From: Pirellulales bacterium
GTDB lineage: Bacteria > Planctomycetota > Planctomycetia > Pirellulales > Thermoguttaceae
Length of the DNA stretch: 35,514 nucleotides
Assembly (NCBI GenBank): GCA_016935315.1
Contig: JAFGRD010000123.1
Coordinates: 1 to 35,514, forward strand
Direction of reading: 5' to 3'
The translations under genes were made by a program, and so were the position numbers. The notes under the pieces are model-generated. The model made no database searches and had not been told where the DNA came from. It saw only the letters and a list, made by a program, of their open reading frames with translations. Shown piece after piece: positions 1 to 8,783 of this stretch; positions within the stretch are counted from its first letter, which is position 1, and every line of letters begins with the position of its first letter.

Positions 1-19
1 CGCCGCCGCCAGCTCTTGA

Positions 20-358
20 CGGTCTCTACCCCATCGCCGTCCCAGCCGCGCGATTCACAGTTTTGCACGGCTGCCGCAAGGACACGAAGCTGCGACGGCG
101 ACTCGCGAAGTCGCTGACCTGAGGGAAAAGACACGGCACCTTGAACTGATTAGTCGGGCGATCTGGGAGCTGCTTCGGGAGAGTGCAAAGCTAACCGAGG
201 CGGATCTTCTCCAGAAGGTGCGCGACGTCGACCTCGACGAAACAAACGCCTCTCCGAAGCAGTGTGGTGTTTGCTCCCGACCAAACAACGCGAAGCGTCT
301 GAGATGCCTCTATTGCGGCGCGGATCTTCCACAAGAAACAGCCTTTGAGGCGATCTGA
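20..358 (+). CDS. Zinc-ribbon protein, 5' end unclear
   Basis: The frame is open from an in-frame TGA at 17-19 to the TGA at 356-358 (112 codons). It encodes a helical segment (VADLREKTRHLELISRAIWE) followed by an acidic linker and a C-terminal zinc ribbon with two CxxC pairs, CGVC and CLYC, about 14 residues apart. The layout of a short helix, 'LTEADLLQKV' and then a zinc ribbon resembles small uncharacterised proteins I know from planctomycetes. No ATG, GTG or TTG lies in frame before the conserved part; the only near-start is CTG at 71. Either the start is unusual, or the true 5' end is outside the window and a frameshift or stop has broken it. The role is unknown; metal binding is inferred from the four cysteines. 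Confidence 0.55.
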   Translation, partial: RSLPHRRPSRAIHSFARLPQGHEAATATREVADLREKTRHLELISRAIWELLRESAKLTEADLLQKVRDVDLDETNASPKQCGVCSRPNNAKRLRCLYCGADLPQETAFEAI

Positions 359-1418
359 GGCAACGGCTAACGGCGGTTGCATCAACCGCCTGAGAAAGCA
401 GAACGCTGAATGACAACAGCTGCTCGCACGGTGAGTGAGTGAGCGTCGGCCGAACTGCTCGCTCATGCTTGGCAACTGAGACCGGCAAGATCCAAGAACT
501 GATCAGAATCTGCCAGGAACAGCGATTCGAGCGGTTCGCACCTCGGGCCATTTGGCCCGGCTCCTTCGGACGTTCCAGGCGGAATGACAGGCAGTGATCC
601 GCCTGTGAGGGCGGAGGAGGAAACAACGGAGTCCCGTTTAACCACCCTTTAGCCACACAATTCTCATTGGCCCTCAGGCATCCGACGTCTACTCGCCGTC
701 CGGCCAGCACCTGACTCTGGCTCCCGCATTGAGGACAACCACTCGTTGACCGCAGCGTGATCGTAGTGCTTGACACGCGTGCAGACGCCCAGCATCAGTC
801 TTATGCCGTGATTGCCGTGACCTCCAAGGCAATTGGGTACACACGTTTGGCGCAAACAATCGGCGACCGGTAGCTAGAACATGATGGGACCCGTTGGCGT
901 TGGGGGGGCGCCGGGGGGAGGGTCAGAGGACGGTGTGCCTTGACGCGCGTTCATCATCGCGTTTCGGCGCGCTGCATCGATGGCCATCATTCCGACAGCA
1001 AGCCCAAAACAAGCCCCAAACAGCCTGCAAACAACGCCCCAACAACACACGCCCTAGGGCGATCACACGTGCCATGCGACTGATCACGTGGCGAAGCAGT
1101 GTCTGCCCACCCAATGCGTTCACCCCCAGTGCCCGAACGTGCCTTGGCGGTTTCTGCCGAGTGAAAAGGGGCGCCGGGGCTTTGTCCCTTTCGCCCGTGT
1201 CCCATTTTCCAAAGTGTCCAACGAGAATTCTTTTCTGGCTGCGGGCACTCTCCGTCCCTATAGGGCGAAAACACTTTTTGTATTCGGCACCACTTCACTA
1301 GGTTTGTAAACTGGTGCAGACGCCGGGCGCGACGTGCCGCCCGGCCACCAACAAAATGGCCCCCGCGGTGCGACAACACCCGAGGGCCTGGCCCAAACCT
1401 ACTAAGGAGGTTCGGACG
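359..1418. other. About 1 kb with no convincing gene
   Basis: This stretch separates the zinc-ribbon gene from the ardC-like gene. Frames are open on both strands, but their translations are Arg/Ser/Pro-rich, show no domain I recognise and have no credible ribosome binding sites. It could hold decayed genes or an undetected RNA. The only structure I can point to is the GC hairpin at 1322-1345 just before the next gene. Confidence 0.5.
1322..1345 (+). promoter_or_regulatory. GC-rich hairpin in the leader of the ardC-like gene
   Basis: GCCGGGCG (1322-1329) pairs perfectly with CGCCCGGC (1338-1345) across an 8-nt loop. It lies about 75 bases before the ATG. No T-tract follows, so it is not a classical terminator. 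A role as leader structure or attenuator is only a guess. Confidence 0.3.
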
Positions 1419-2879
1419 ATGAAATTCTATCGCAAGGCGGAGAGTGCAGCCAGGGCCATTTTGGAGGCCTTCCGTTGCGGCAGCGTCCCCAAGGCCATGG
1501 CGCCGGTCTTCATCCGACGCAAGGACAACGTGCCCTGCCGGTCCTGGTCCAACCAGATGATCGCCGCCCTGTTCTGCGGGGGCGACGCCCGCGGCTACCG
1601 CCAATGGCAAGAGGTCGGCCGGCAGGTGAAAAAGGGCGAGAAGGCCGCCCACATCCTCGTTCCCCTGGTCGGCAAACGCAGCGAGACGGACGCCGAATCC
1701 GGACAGACGCAGGAGCAGACTTTTCTCTACGGGTTCACCAGTGCGCCGGTCTTCGGGCTGCACCAGACCGAGGGCGCCCCGTTGCCGCCCCCGGACCCCG
1801 AGGTGATGGCCTGGCTGGAGAACCTGCCCCTGGTCGAGGTGGCCCGGTCCTGGGGCCTGTCGATCGACGCCTACAACGGCCGCCCCGGGGCGCCTTTGGG
1901 CAAGTATCGCGGAAGGCAAGGCATCGCCCTGGGAGTAGAGAACCTGGCCACCTGGGCCCACGAGATGTGCCACGCGGCCGGCGACCGGTTGGGCAACCTT
2001 ACGGAACGGGGCCAGCATTGGCGAAGCGAGACGGTGGCCGAGTTGGGCGGGGCGATCTTGCTGGAGATTCTCGGCCACGAAACGCACAGCGACCGGGGCG
2101 GCTGTTTCGAGTACGTCAAGGCGTATGCCGATGCGGTCGGGATCGAGCCCATGGCAGCCTGCCAGCGGGTCCTGAATCGCACTTGTGACGCGGTGGCGTT
2201 GATTCTGGGCACGGCCGCACCGGTGATTGACGCGGACGGGAAGCGATGTCGGCCGTGGGTGTTTCGAATCATCCTCAGCCACAGCCGCAAGGGCTACAGC
2301 GAGGCGGTCTATCGACAGACGACCGAGGCGTTCGTCCAGTGCCTCGAAAACGCATTTCACTATTTCGGCGGCGTTCCCCGTCGATTGGTCATCGACAACC
2401 TCAAGGCGGCCGTGTCGAGGGCCGACTGGTACGACCCGGAGATACATCCGAAGCTCCAGTCGCTGGCCGAACACTACGGAACGATCTTCGTGCCGACCAA
2501 GGCCTATACCCCACGGCACAAGGGCAAGGTCGAACGGGGCGTCGATTACGTCCAGGAGAACGGGCTGAAGGGGCGTCAGTTTTCCAGCCTCGAAGAAGAG
2601 AACCGCCACCTACTCGACTGGGAAGCAAACGTCGCTGACACGCGGATCCACGGCACGACGCGAAAACAGGTCGGCGGTCTGCTCGAGTCGGTCGAGCGGC
2701 CCGCGCTGCTTGAACTTCCACCGGACCGATTCCCCTCCTTCCAGGAGGCGACCCGCAAGGTCCATCGCGATGGGTACATCGCCCAGGCTGATTTGCGTGT
2801 AGACGCCCATCACCCCAGGAAATCCAGCCGTGTGCCGGTCTTGTCTTTCAGGGGGCCGGATAGCAGGGGATCGTGTTGA
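1419..2879 (+). CDS. ArdC-like antirestriction protein fused in frame to an IS21 IstA fragment
   Basis: The ATG at 1419 is chosen because AAGGAGG (1404-1410) sits 8 bases upstream; the product is 486 aa. Residues 1-264 look like an ArdC-type protein: an N-terminal ssDNA-binding-like region (SWSNQMIAALF, KKGEKAAHILVPL), then a zinc-metallopeptidase-like part with HEMCH at 181-185 and a likely third ligand, Glu208, in VAELG. ArdC proteins are known from plasmids as antirestriction factors. From about residue 266 to 455 the sequence becomes an IS21-family IstA transposase (FRIILSHSRKGYSEAVYRQT, VIDNLKAAV, KGKVERG). Its second catalytic Asp (326) and Glu (372) are present, but the first Asp and the N-terminal helix-turn-helix are missing, so it cannot be an active transposase. 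The last 30 or so residues match neither family and overlap the convergent methyltransferase gene by 70 bases. The ArdC part may still be functional with a foreign tail. Confidence 0.8.
   Translation: MKFYRKAESAARAILEAFRCGSVPKAMAPVFIRRKDNVPCRSWSNQMIAALFCGGDARGYRQWQEVGRQVKKGEKAAHILVPLVGKRSETDAESGQTQEQTFLYGFTSAPVFGLHQTEGAPLPPPDPEVMAWLENLPLVEVARSWGLSIDAYNGRPGAPLGKYRGRQGIALGVENLATWAHEMCHAAGDRLGNLTERGQHWRSETVAELGGAILLEILGHETHSDRGGCFEYVKAYADAVGIEPMAACQRVLNRTCDAVALILGTAAPVIDADGKRCRPWVFRIILSHSRKGYSEAVYRQTTEAFVQCLENAFHYFGGVPRRLVIDNLKAAVSRADWYDPEIHPKLQSLAEHYGTIFVPTKAYTPRHKGKVERGVDYVQENGLKGRQFSSLEEENRHLLDWEANVADTRIHGTTRKQVGGLLESVERPALLELPPDRFPSFQEATRKVHRDGYIAQADLRVDAHHPRKSSRVPVLSFRGPDSRGSC
2217..2790 (+). 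mobile_element. istA: Internal fragment of an IS21-family istA gene
   Basis: The translation over this interval follows the core of IS21 IstA, from 'GKRCRPWVFRIILSHS' through 'DNLKAAV' and 'KGKVERG' to 'RKVHRDG'. The helix-turn-helix, the first catalytic Asp, the C-terminal part of istA and the whole istB ATPase gene are absent. No terminal inverted repeats were found on either side. It is a relic, in the same frame as the upstream ardC-like gene. Confidence 0.8.
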
Positions 2880-3538
2880 AGGCTGTCGTCAGCGCAGAGA
2901 TGCACGGCGAACTGAGTGCGATAGTACTCACGCCGCCGCCAGCGACAGCGGCGTCGACTCCAACGCGCCAGTAACCGTGCTAATCGCCGGCCGGCCATTG
3001 CGTCGAGTCGGGCCTGAAAACGCTCGAGAAATCGGCGCGTGTTTTCCACCGTGGACTCGCCGACGGGCCGTTTGAAGCCGATGCCGTACATCGTGTGAGG
3101 GAACGTCTCGGCACCCTGCCACCCCACTACCGTCGCCGATGCTGCGGTGAGCAACTGCTCCACGGCACGGGGTGTCGCGCGCCAATGAAGGTCTTCGGGG
3201 CCGGACACGAAGCCGGCCAAGGGCGCACAAACCAGCATTTTGCCACCCGGCTTCAGGATCCTGGCGATTTCGTTTCCGGCCTGGTTTGCGCGAAAGGCAT
3301 AGTCCAGCGCGCCGATACAGAGCACAGTGCGCGCCGCCTGGTCGGGAAAGGGCAACCGGTCCGCTTTGGCCGCACGGCTCAACTCGAACTGGACATGTGA
3401 GGTCCGGGCAAAGCACCCGCGCAGCGACGTCTGAAGACGTGGATCGCCGCTCTCGTAGAGCCCAAGCTGATAGACGGGACCTCTCAGCCCGAACGCCTCA
3501 ACCGCGCTAGCGACGAACGCCTCGATCGACTCGTACAT
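2810..3538 (-). CDS. SAM-dependent methyltransferase, type 11-like
   Basis: The start at 3538 (MYESIEAF) has GGGAGAG seven bases upstream on the minus strand; an earlier in-frame ATG at 3592 lacks such a site. The product is 242 aa. The middle reads like a class I methyltransferase: 'ADRLPFPDQAARTVLCIGAL' resembles the region around motifs III-IV, and 'ARILKPGGKMLVCAPLAGF' is the typical strand after motif V. The glycine-rich motif I is not clear (VYQLGLYESGD), so cofactor binding may be atypical. The start lies within the end of the upstream glycosyltransferase gene (32-base overlap), so the two are probably co-transcribed and translationally coupled. That pairing suggests modification of a cell-surface glycan or lipid-linked sugar, which is inference. 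The 3' end overlaps the ArdC-IstA frame and the last 25 or so residues may be altered by that junction. Confidence 0.72.
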   Translation of the reverse strand: MYESIEAFVASAVEAFGLRGPVYQLGLYESGDPRLQTSLRGCFARTSHVQFELSRAAKADRLPFPDQAARTVLCIGALDYAFRANQAGNEIARILKPGGKMLVCAPLAGFVSGPEDLHWRATPRAVEQLLTAASATVVGWQGAETFPHTMYGIGFKRPVGESTVENTRRFLERFQARLDAMAGRRLARLLARWSRRRCRWRRREYYRTQFAVHLCADDSLQHDPLLSGPLKDKTGTRLDFLG

Positions 3539-5309
3539 GTTCGTACTCTCCCACCGGGAAAGGTGCGGTTTCGGCTGCCAGGTGTCGTGCAAATCGTTCG
3601 GGGGCCCACTGGTAGACGACCACGGCCTGCTGATTCGGCCGACGCGCCGACGGCTGGGGGAACTCGGCGACGGGCCGGGCCGCTACCTCGATCAGCCACG
3701 CCAGCGTTCGGCTGCGAGCGCTGTCATAACCTGGTTCCCGCTTCTCCATCACGAGATACGCCAACTCGGGGTCGCTCAAGACCGCTGGGCCTTGCGTGTA
3801 GCGATAGGTATGGCGACCGGAGTACAATCCGGTCCAGCCCTGTGTGTCGAGCACCGTTCCTCCGGCGACCTTGTGCCCCGCAAGCCATTCTCCGGCCCCG
3901 CGATGCCCCAGCCGACTACTGTGGTGTCGTATGAGCGTTTGCGGCAGGCAGGCCGCCGCCGCCAGCAGCACCAATATCCACGCTCCGACAGGTTGGCATC
4001 GAGGGGATCGCTTGGCAGCCTGCAAGACAGGCCAGGCATCAAGCGGATTTCTTCTCGCAACATACCAAGCCGTAACCTCTCGCCCCAATTCCAGCGTACC
4101 GTATCCGGCGGCACCCATGCCCGCAACTACCAGCGGCAGAAGGTGCCGCGGAGCAAGATACCCTTCCGCGGCCGCGAAAGCGATCGCCGCCAAGGAATAC
4201 AGCACGAAGAAGATCTGCACGAACCGCTCCGAGATGCTGACCCGACTGCGCCGCAAACGCCAGGCCCCAAACAGGGCCAATGCACCGATCCAATAGCCAA
4301 ATGCGTCGCTCAGCTTCCTGACAAACTGGCTGACCGCCGCCGCATAGCCTCGCCGGCGGATACTGATGCCCGGCTCCTTTTCCGCAAACGAGGTCCGTTC
4401 TCCGTCGGCCAATCGCCAGGCGGTGGTTGTCTCTGCCATGGTCGGGGCAGCCGAGACCGGTTTTGGTTGCCGGCGACCCAACACGCGGGCCAGGGCCGAC
4501 TGGGGTTGCAGTGCCCCTACGGAAGCGAAATACGGTCCGAGCACGGCGGCCAATCCCAGCATCCAGCATGCCAGCGCCGTGCCCAATCCCGTCCACGACT
4601 GACGGCGACGCGGAACTAGCTGGAAAGCGCACAACCCCACCCAGAAAGCCAAGGCCAGCACCAGGACTTCGGCACGGGTCAGCAGCGCCAAGGCCATTGC
4701 CACGCCGGTCGGCAGTAGCCAGAACGAAGCACCCGGCGCGTAACGCGTTGCTATGTCCCGCGAGCCGCGGGCGTTCTCGCCGGGTGAGTCCATATCGGGG
4801 CAGACGCTACGGCCCGCTCTGCCTTCTCTCCTCCAGAAGTACTCCACGGTCGCCCAGAACGCCACGCAGAAAAACAGCAAGTGTGTGCTGTCGCTAATGC
4901 CGTCGGCTCCCAGCCGCGACACCTCGGGCAGCAGGCAGTAGAAGAGAGTTCCAGCCAGCGCAGCCGGCGCGCCGACCAGCCGCACAAGCAGCAAGTAGAG
5001 TGGTATCACCGACAGCACCGATGCAGCGGCCGCCGCCGACTGAACGCTGGTTGCCCAAATCGAGGGAGAGTTACCAACCAGCGACTCAAGACCCTCATGG
5101 ACCACCCAAACCCAGACGGGAAACAGCGGCTGTTCCCACTGAGCCCGGACCGTTGGCAGCAGCCCTTGCTCATCGATTTCTTGGGCATAGCGTGCGAACC
5201 GGACGCCATCCAATGCCGTTGTCGTGGCCCGACGGACGACCACCGTTTGCACAAGACAGGAAAGGCCCAACAGCCCGACAATAGCCAGAATGTGACGAGA
5301 GCGTTTCAT
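3507..5309 (-). CDS. GT39/PMT-type membrane glycosyltransferase
   Basis: A 600-aa integral membrane protein. I place the start at 5309 (MKRSRHIL) because a hydrophobic segment follows at once; an ATG at 5345 is also possible, and neither has a strong Shine-Dalgarno site. It has many transmembrane segments and an early 'DGVRFARYAQEIDEQG' loop, which matches the first periplasmic loop of lipid-phosphate-sugar-dependent glycosyltransferases (ArnT/PMT_2 families), where an acidic residue is catalytic. These enzymes transfer a sugar from a polyprenyl-phosphate donor to lipids or proteins on the outer face of the membrane. A Lys/Arg-rich loop and a soluble C-terminal part (about residues 470-600) follow the membrane core. 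It overlaps the downstream methyltransferase gene, which points to an operon. The acceptor cannot be predicted. Confidence 0.75.
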   Translation of the reverse strand: MKRSRHILAIVGLLGLSCLVQTVVVRRATTTALDGVRFARYAQEIDEQGLLPTVRAQWEQPLFPVWVWVVHEGLESLVGNSPSIWATSVQSAAAAASVLSVIPLYLLLVRLVGAPAALAGTLFYCLLPEVSRLGADGISDSTHLLFFCVAFWATVEYFWRREGRAGRSVCPDMDSPGENARGSRDIATRYAPGASFWLLPTGVAMALALLTRAEVLVLALAFWVGLCAFQLVPRRRQSWTGLGTALACWMLGLAAVLGPYFASVGALQPQSALARVLGRRQPKPVSAAPTMAETTTAWRLADGERTSFAEKEPGISIRRRGYAAAVSQFVRKLSDAFGYWIGALALFGAWRLRRSRVSISERFVQIFFVLYSLAAIAFAAAEGYLAPRHLLPLVVAGMGAAGYGTLELGREVTAWYVARRNPLDAWPVLQAAKRSPRCQPVGAWILVLLAAAACLPQTLIRHHSSRLGHRGAGEWLAGHKVAGGTVLDTQGWTGLYSGRHTYRYTQGPAVLSDPELAYLVMEKREPGYDSARSRTLAWLIEVAARPVAEFPQPSARRPNQQAVVVYQWAPERFARHLAAETAPFPVGEYEHVRVDRGVRR

Positions 5310-5816
5310 CGGTTTGAAGAGTGAACAACGCGAACAACGCGGCATTGTCCCGAGCAGACTGCGGGGCGAAAGGGTATCCCCCCGGCCAGCCTGGGTCAAC
5401 GGGACATTCGGCCCGAGATCGCCCGAGGCCGCCGGCGAGAACATGCGAAACATGCGAAGGCGGCGGCGTTGGCGAGGAATGCGCAGCATGTATCCGACTC
5501 AAGGTCCCCGGCGAGGCGTCCGAGATGACGACGCAAATGTAGACTTGTTGCGTAAGAAATGCCGAAGTCTTCAGAGGGGCCACAGCAGCTTCCGAGTTCC
5601 CCGTTTTGCTACCTGCGGCGACGGCAAATCCCGTCTTGCGCAAGAACCCCGCCTACGCTATCATTGGCGCTGCCGAGGACGTCCGTGTCCGTGCAATCTT
5701 CGTCCCAGTTTCGCCGAAGTGGTCAGCGTGACGATCGGCGTCGCCGGTTGTTGGCCGAGGAATCGCCCGACTCGGCCGGGACGTCTCGACGATGGGTCGG
5801 TTGCTCCGGAGACACA
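5310..5816. other. Divergent intergenic region
   Basis: This region separates the minus-strand glycosyltransferase operon from the plus-strand membrane-protein gene. It contains the promoter at 5636-5664. The plus frame stays open from 5559, but its translation before residue 86 is Arg/Ser/Pro-rich with no conserved features. No convincing minus-strand promoter was found. Confidence 0.5.
5636..5664 (+). promoter_or_regulatory. Sigma-70-like promoter for the membrane-protein gene
   Basis: TTGCGC (5636-5641) and TATCAT (5659-5664) are separated by exactly 17 bases; the -10 box differs from TATAAT at one position. Transcription would begin near 5671, about 145 bases before the proposed ATG. This also argues against the long open frame that begins at 5559 as the translated start. 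Confidence 0.5.
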
Positions 5817-6914
5817 ATGCACGGAGGCGACCTTGCGGGCAGGAGATCGCGAAGCTACGGAGATGCCGAATTCATGGATGAGCCGTTGCGATTGATCGAC
5901 TTGATTCCCAGACGGCTGACGACCTTCGCCGCATGGCTGCTGGTCGGTGCGACCGTGATCGTCGTCCTGGAGGTCTTCTATACCTGGATGCCCGAGTTGG
6001 CCCCGACGACGAGCGACGGTCGGGTCGCCGCGTTGGATCTTGACGGCGAGGGTAGTCTGGCGGCCTGGTTCTCGTCGGTGATTCTGCTCTTGGCCAGCAT
6101 GACTGCCCTGCTGGTCTACACGGTCCGCCGACACAAAACGGACGACTATCAGGGCTACTATCGGATCTGGCTCTGGGCGTCCATGTGCTGGCTGCTGATG
6201 AGTATTGATGAGACATCGAGTCTGCACGAAGGCTTCAAGAACATGATGGTCCTGGTCACCGGCACCGCAATTTTCGGCGACGGTTCCATTTGGTGGGTGC
6301 TGCCCTATTTCTTCCTGCTGGGGGCCGTCGGTTCACGGCTGCTGGTCGACATGTGGGATTGCCGACTTTCCAGTGCTTCGCTGATGGGCGTCGCGGGCTG
6401 CTACGTTCTGGCGGTCGTGATACAACTACAGTGGGTGCTTCCGGAGAGTGGCGCCCGCGGTGTGATGTTTGAAGAAGGCGCCGAGATGGCCGGCAACGTG
6501 TTGCTGCTACTGGCCATGGGGCTGCACGCCCGATACGTGGTTCTTGACGCGGAGGGCCTGCTCCCACAGGTGGGTGCCGATGTGGTCGCAAGGGAGGAAA
6601 GGGCGTCGGAGACGGGGGCGGAGCTGCGATGGGATCAGGGTGACGATGCGGCAGAAGAGTTCTTGCCGGAACCTCCGGAATCAGACTCTTCGGAAGTCGA
6701 CGAGTGGGTTAAGGTCGATTCCGCCCACGGTCCCCCCCAGCCGGTGCTGAAACGCAGCGTTTCCGCACCCAGACCGGCCCCCAAGGCCGCTGAAACCTCG
6801 GTGCGCCGCAAACTGACTAAGGCCGAGCGCAAGGCGCTGCGCAAGCGGCTTGCCCGAGATCGGCTCGAACGCGAGCGAAAGCAGCGCGGCAATTGGGGCA
6901 AAGCTGCCGGATAG
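5817..6914 (+). CDS. Six-helix membrane protein of unknown function
   Basis: A 365-aa protein starting at ATG 5817, with GGAG at 5808-5811; ATG 5874 (MDEPLRL) is an alternative. Six hydrophobic segments can be seen, beginning around LTTFAAWLLVGATVIVVL, AAWFSSVILLLASMTALL, IWLWASMCWLLMSIDE, IWWVLPYFFLLGAVG, SLMGVAGCYVLAVVIQ and GNVLLLLAMGLHARYVV. Acidic and polar residues sit at helix edges (MSIDETSSLHEGFKN, FEEGAEMAGN), which could be functional. The C-terminal 120 residues are soluble: first acidic, then a strongly basic helix (KLTKAERKALRKRLARDRLE). I recognise the pattern as a planctomycete-type conserved membrane protein, but the family has no function I know of. gltX follows 211 bases later with its own promoter. 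Confidence 0.75.
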   Translation: MHGGDLAGRRSRSYGDAEFMDEPLRLIDLIPRRLTTFAAWLLVGATVIVVLEVFYTWMPELAPTTSDGRVAALDLDGEGSLAAWFSSVILLLASMTALLVYTVRRHKTDDYQGYYRIWLWASMCWLLMSIDETSSLHEGFKNMMVLVTGTAIFGDGSIWWVLPYFFLLGAVGSRLLVDMWDCRLSSASLMGVAGCYVLAVVIQLQWVLPESGARGVMFEEGAEMAGNVLLLLAMGLHARYVVLDAEGLLPQVGADVVAREERASETGAELRWDQGDDAAEEFLPEPPESDSSEVDEWVKVDSAHGPPQPVLKRSVSAPRPAPKAAETSVRRKLTKAERKALRKRLARDRLERERKQRGNWGKAAG

Positions 6915-6951
6915 ACACTAGGTCTCCCGAGGACCTCGCCCGACCTGCTGC

Positions 6952-6979
6952 TTGCGGCTACGCGCCTCTGAGCTATACT
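6952..6979 (+). promoter_or_regulatory. Promoter candidate for gltX
   Basis: TTGCGG (6952-6957) and TATACT (6974-6979) are spaced by 16 bases. The -10 box matches TATAAT at five of six positions. The predicted transcript would have a leader of about 140 bases before the gltX ATG. Confidence 0.4.
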
Positions 6980-7125
6980 GTGGCGTCGTCCCAGGCGTTG
7001 CCCGCCGCGGCGCGCCTAGGGAAGGTGGTTCTTGTCGGCGGTCGACAGACAAGCCAAGAGGTGTTGCAGACCGTCACGCTAGCGCATAGCCTGCCATTGT
7101 TCCCCATTGCTTTCTCCGACTTTCC

Positions 7126-8685
7126 ATGGTTCGCACTCGATTTGCCCCCAGCCCGACCGGATACCTTCACATTGGCGGCGTCCGCACGGCGCTGTTCTGC
7201 TGGCTGTTTGCCAGGCGACACGGCGGTCGCTTCGTCTTGCGGATCGACGACACCGACCAGCAGCGGAACGTCGAGGAGGCATTGGCCCCGATCCTCCACG
7301 GGCTGCGGTGGCTGGGTATCGACTGGGACGAGGGCCCGGAAGTTGGGGGGCCTTACGGCCCGTATTACCAGTCGCAACGGGCCGATCGCTACCGGGCGGT
7401 CGCCGAGAGACTTCTGGCCGACGGACTGGCCTATCGCGACTATGCCACCCCCGAAGAGATTCAGGCGGAGCGCAAAGCGGTCCAGCAGCTGAAGCGTCCC
7501 TTCATTTACAGCCGCCGCTGGATGGCCGAGACGTCTCAGCAACAGGCCCGGTTCGAGGCCGAAGGTCGCCAGGGCGTGGTCCGGCTGAAGATGCCCCGGG
7601 AGGGCAGGCTGGTGGTCGACGATCTGGTGCGCGGGCAAGTCGAATTCGAGTGGGCCCAGGAGCAGGACCACGTGATCCAGCGGGCGGACGGCTCGTGCTT
7701 GTACCACCTGGCCAGCGTGGTCGACGACCACGAGTTCCAGATCACGCATGTCATCCGCGCCGAAGAGCATCTTTCCAACACGCCACGCCAGGTCTTCATT
7801 GCCCAAGGCCTTGGTTACGAGCTGCCCCAGTATGCCCATTTGCCCTATGTAGCCGAGCCCGGCAGCAGGAACAAGCTCAGCAAGCGAAAGCTGGCGAAGT
7901 ACTTGAAGAATCGTGATTTTGCCCAACGGGTCGAGCACGGCCGGAAGATCGCCGAGGCGATCGGCCTGAAAACCGATCCCGAGGCCTTCAACCCGGTGAT
8001 CGTCGACTTTTATGAACAGGTGGGCTACTTGCCCGATGCCATCGTCAACTACCTCGCCTTGCTGGGCTGGTCGCTGGACGACCAAACGGAGCACTTCACA
8101 CGGCAGGAGCTGCTGCAGAGTTTCTCCATGGAGCGTGTCAACAAGGCGCCGGCCAGCTTCGACTGCCAGAAACTTTGGGCGTTCCAGGAGCACTACATGC
8201 AGCAGGTGCCGGACGACGAGAAGATCCGCATGGTCTTGCCCTACTTGCAGAAGGCGGGGCTGGCGGCTTCGCAACCGCCTGGCGAAGTCGAGGCGAGAGT
8301 CGCCAGGATCGTCCGAGCCGCCGGCGACCGCATCAAGACCGCCGGCGACGTGCTGGACTATGCCGATTTCTTCGTGCCTGACGACGAACTGCCCTACGAC
8401 GAAAAAGCCCTGCAGAAACGGCTCCGGCAACCACCGGGGGCCGTCGAGCTGTTGAGGAAGTTCCAGGCCCAACTGGCCGCGGCCGACGCGTACGACGCCG
8501 AAACGCTGGGCAAGCTGCTGCACGACTTCGTCGAGAACGAAGGAATTGGGATCGGCCAGATCATCCACGCGGTCCGCGTCGCCGTGACCGGCAAGGCAGT
8601 CGGATTCGGTCTGTTTGATACACTGGCCATCCTCGGCAAGGCAAGCTGTCTGGCCCGGATCGAGCGTGCGATACGACAGGTGTGA
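7126..8685 (+). CDS. gltX: Glutamate--tRNA ligase
   Basis: A 519-aa class I aminoacyl-tRNA synthetase that attaches glutamate to tRNA-Glu in the cytoplasm. The N-terminus '[14 protein letters not shown]' carries the HIGH-type signature (HIGG, residues 15-18), and KLSKR at 250-254 is the KMSKS loop. '[11 protein letters not shown]' is the usual GluRS variant of the RIEDTD motif. The C-terminal helical anticodon-binding part is present, and the length is normal for bacterial GluRS. I see no zinc-binding cysteine cluster in the connecting domain. The ATG at 7126 is set by homology; no Shine-Dalgarno sequence is visible before it. glnS follows 98 bases downstream on the same strand, so the two are likely co-transcribed. 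Confidence 0.95.
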   Translation: MVRTRFAPSPTGYLHIGGVRTALFCWLFARRHGGRFVLRIDDTDQQRNVEEALAPILHGLRWLGIDWDEGPEVGGPYGPYYQSQRADRYRAVAERLLADGLAYRDYATPEEIQAERKAVQQLKRPFIYSRRWMAETSQQQARFEAEGRQGVVRLKMPREGRLVVDDLVRGQVEFEWAQEQDHVIQRADGSCLYHLASVVDDHEFQITHVIRAEEHLSNTPRQVFIAQGLGYELPQYAHLPYVAEPGSRNKLSKRKLAKYLKNRDFAQRVEHGRKIAEAIGLKTDPEAFNPVIVDFYEQVGYLPDAIVNYLALLGWSLDDQTEHFTRQELLQSFSMERVNKAPASFDCQKLWAFQEHYMQQVPDDEKIRMVLPYLQKAGLAASQPPGEVEARVARIVRAAGDRIKTAGDVLDYADFFVPDDELPYDEKALQKRLRQPPGAVELLRKFQAQLAAADAYDAETLGKLLHDFVENEGIGIGQIIHAVRVAVTGKAVGFGLFDTLAILGKASCLARIERAIRQV

Positions 8686-8783
8686 CCCCGGGGCAGGTGC
8701 GCCACGGGCTTGGATGCGACGGGCTCGGATGCAGGCATGCCGACGACACGAACTCAATGAGAAATGAGACAGGAGCGGTCAAC

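Noticed and set aside
150-776. A 208-codon minus-strand open frame with one CPQC pair near its start.
   Set aside because: It runs antisense through the zinc-ribbon gene, has no ribosome site, and the rest of the translation is low in recognisable structure.
894-1309. Short plus-strand open frames upstream of the ardC-like gene.
   Set aside because: Composition is unstructured (Arg/Pro/Ser-rich), and there is no ribosome site or match to a known family.
987-2609. A 540-codon minus-strand open frame opposite the ardC-istA gene.
   Set aside because: The plus strand has the real domains and a strong Shine-Dalgarno site; this frame is a by-product of high GC.
2880-3600. Possible istB ATPase gene after the istA fragment.
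   Set aside because: The plus strand after 2790 has no Walker motifs or IstB-like frame; the minus-strand methyltransferase occupies it.
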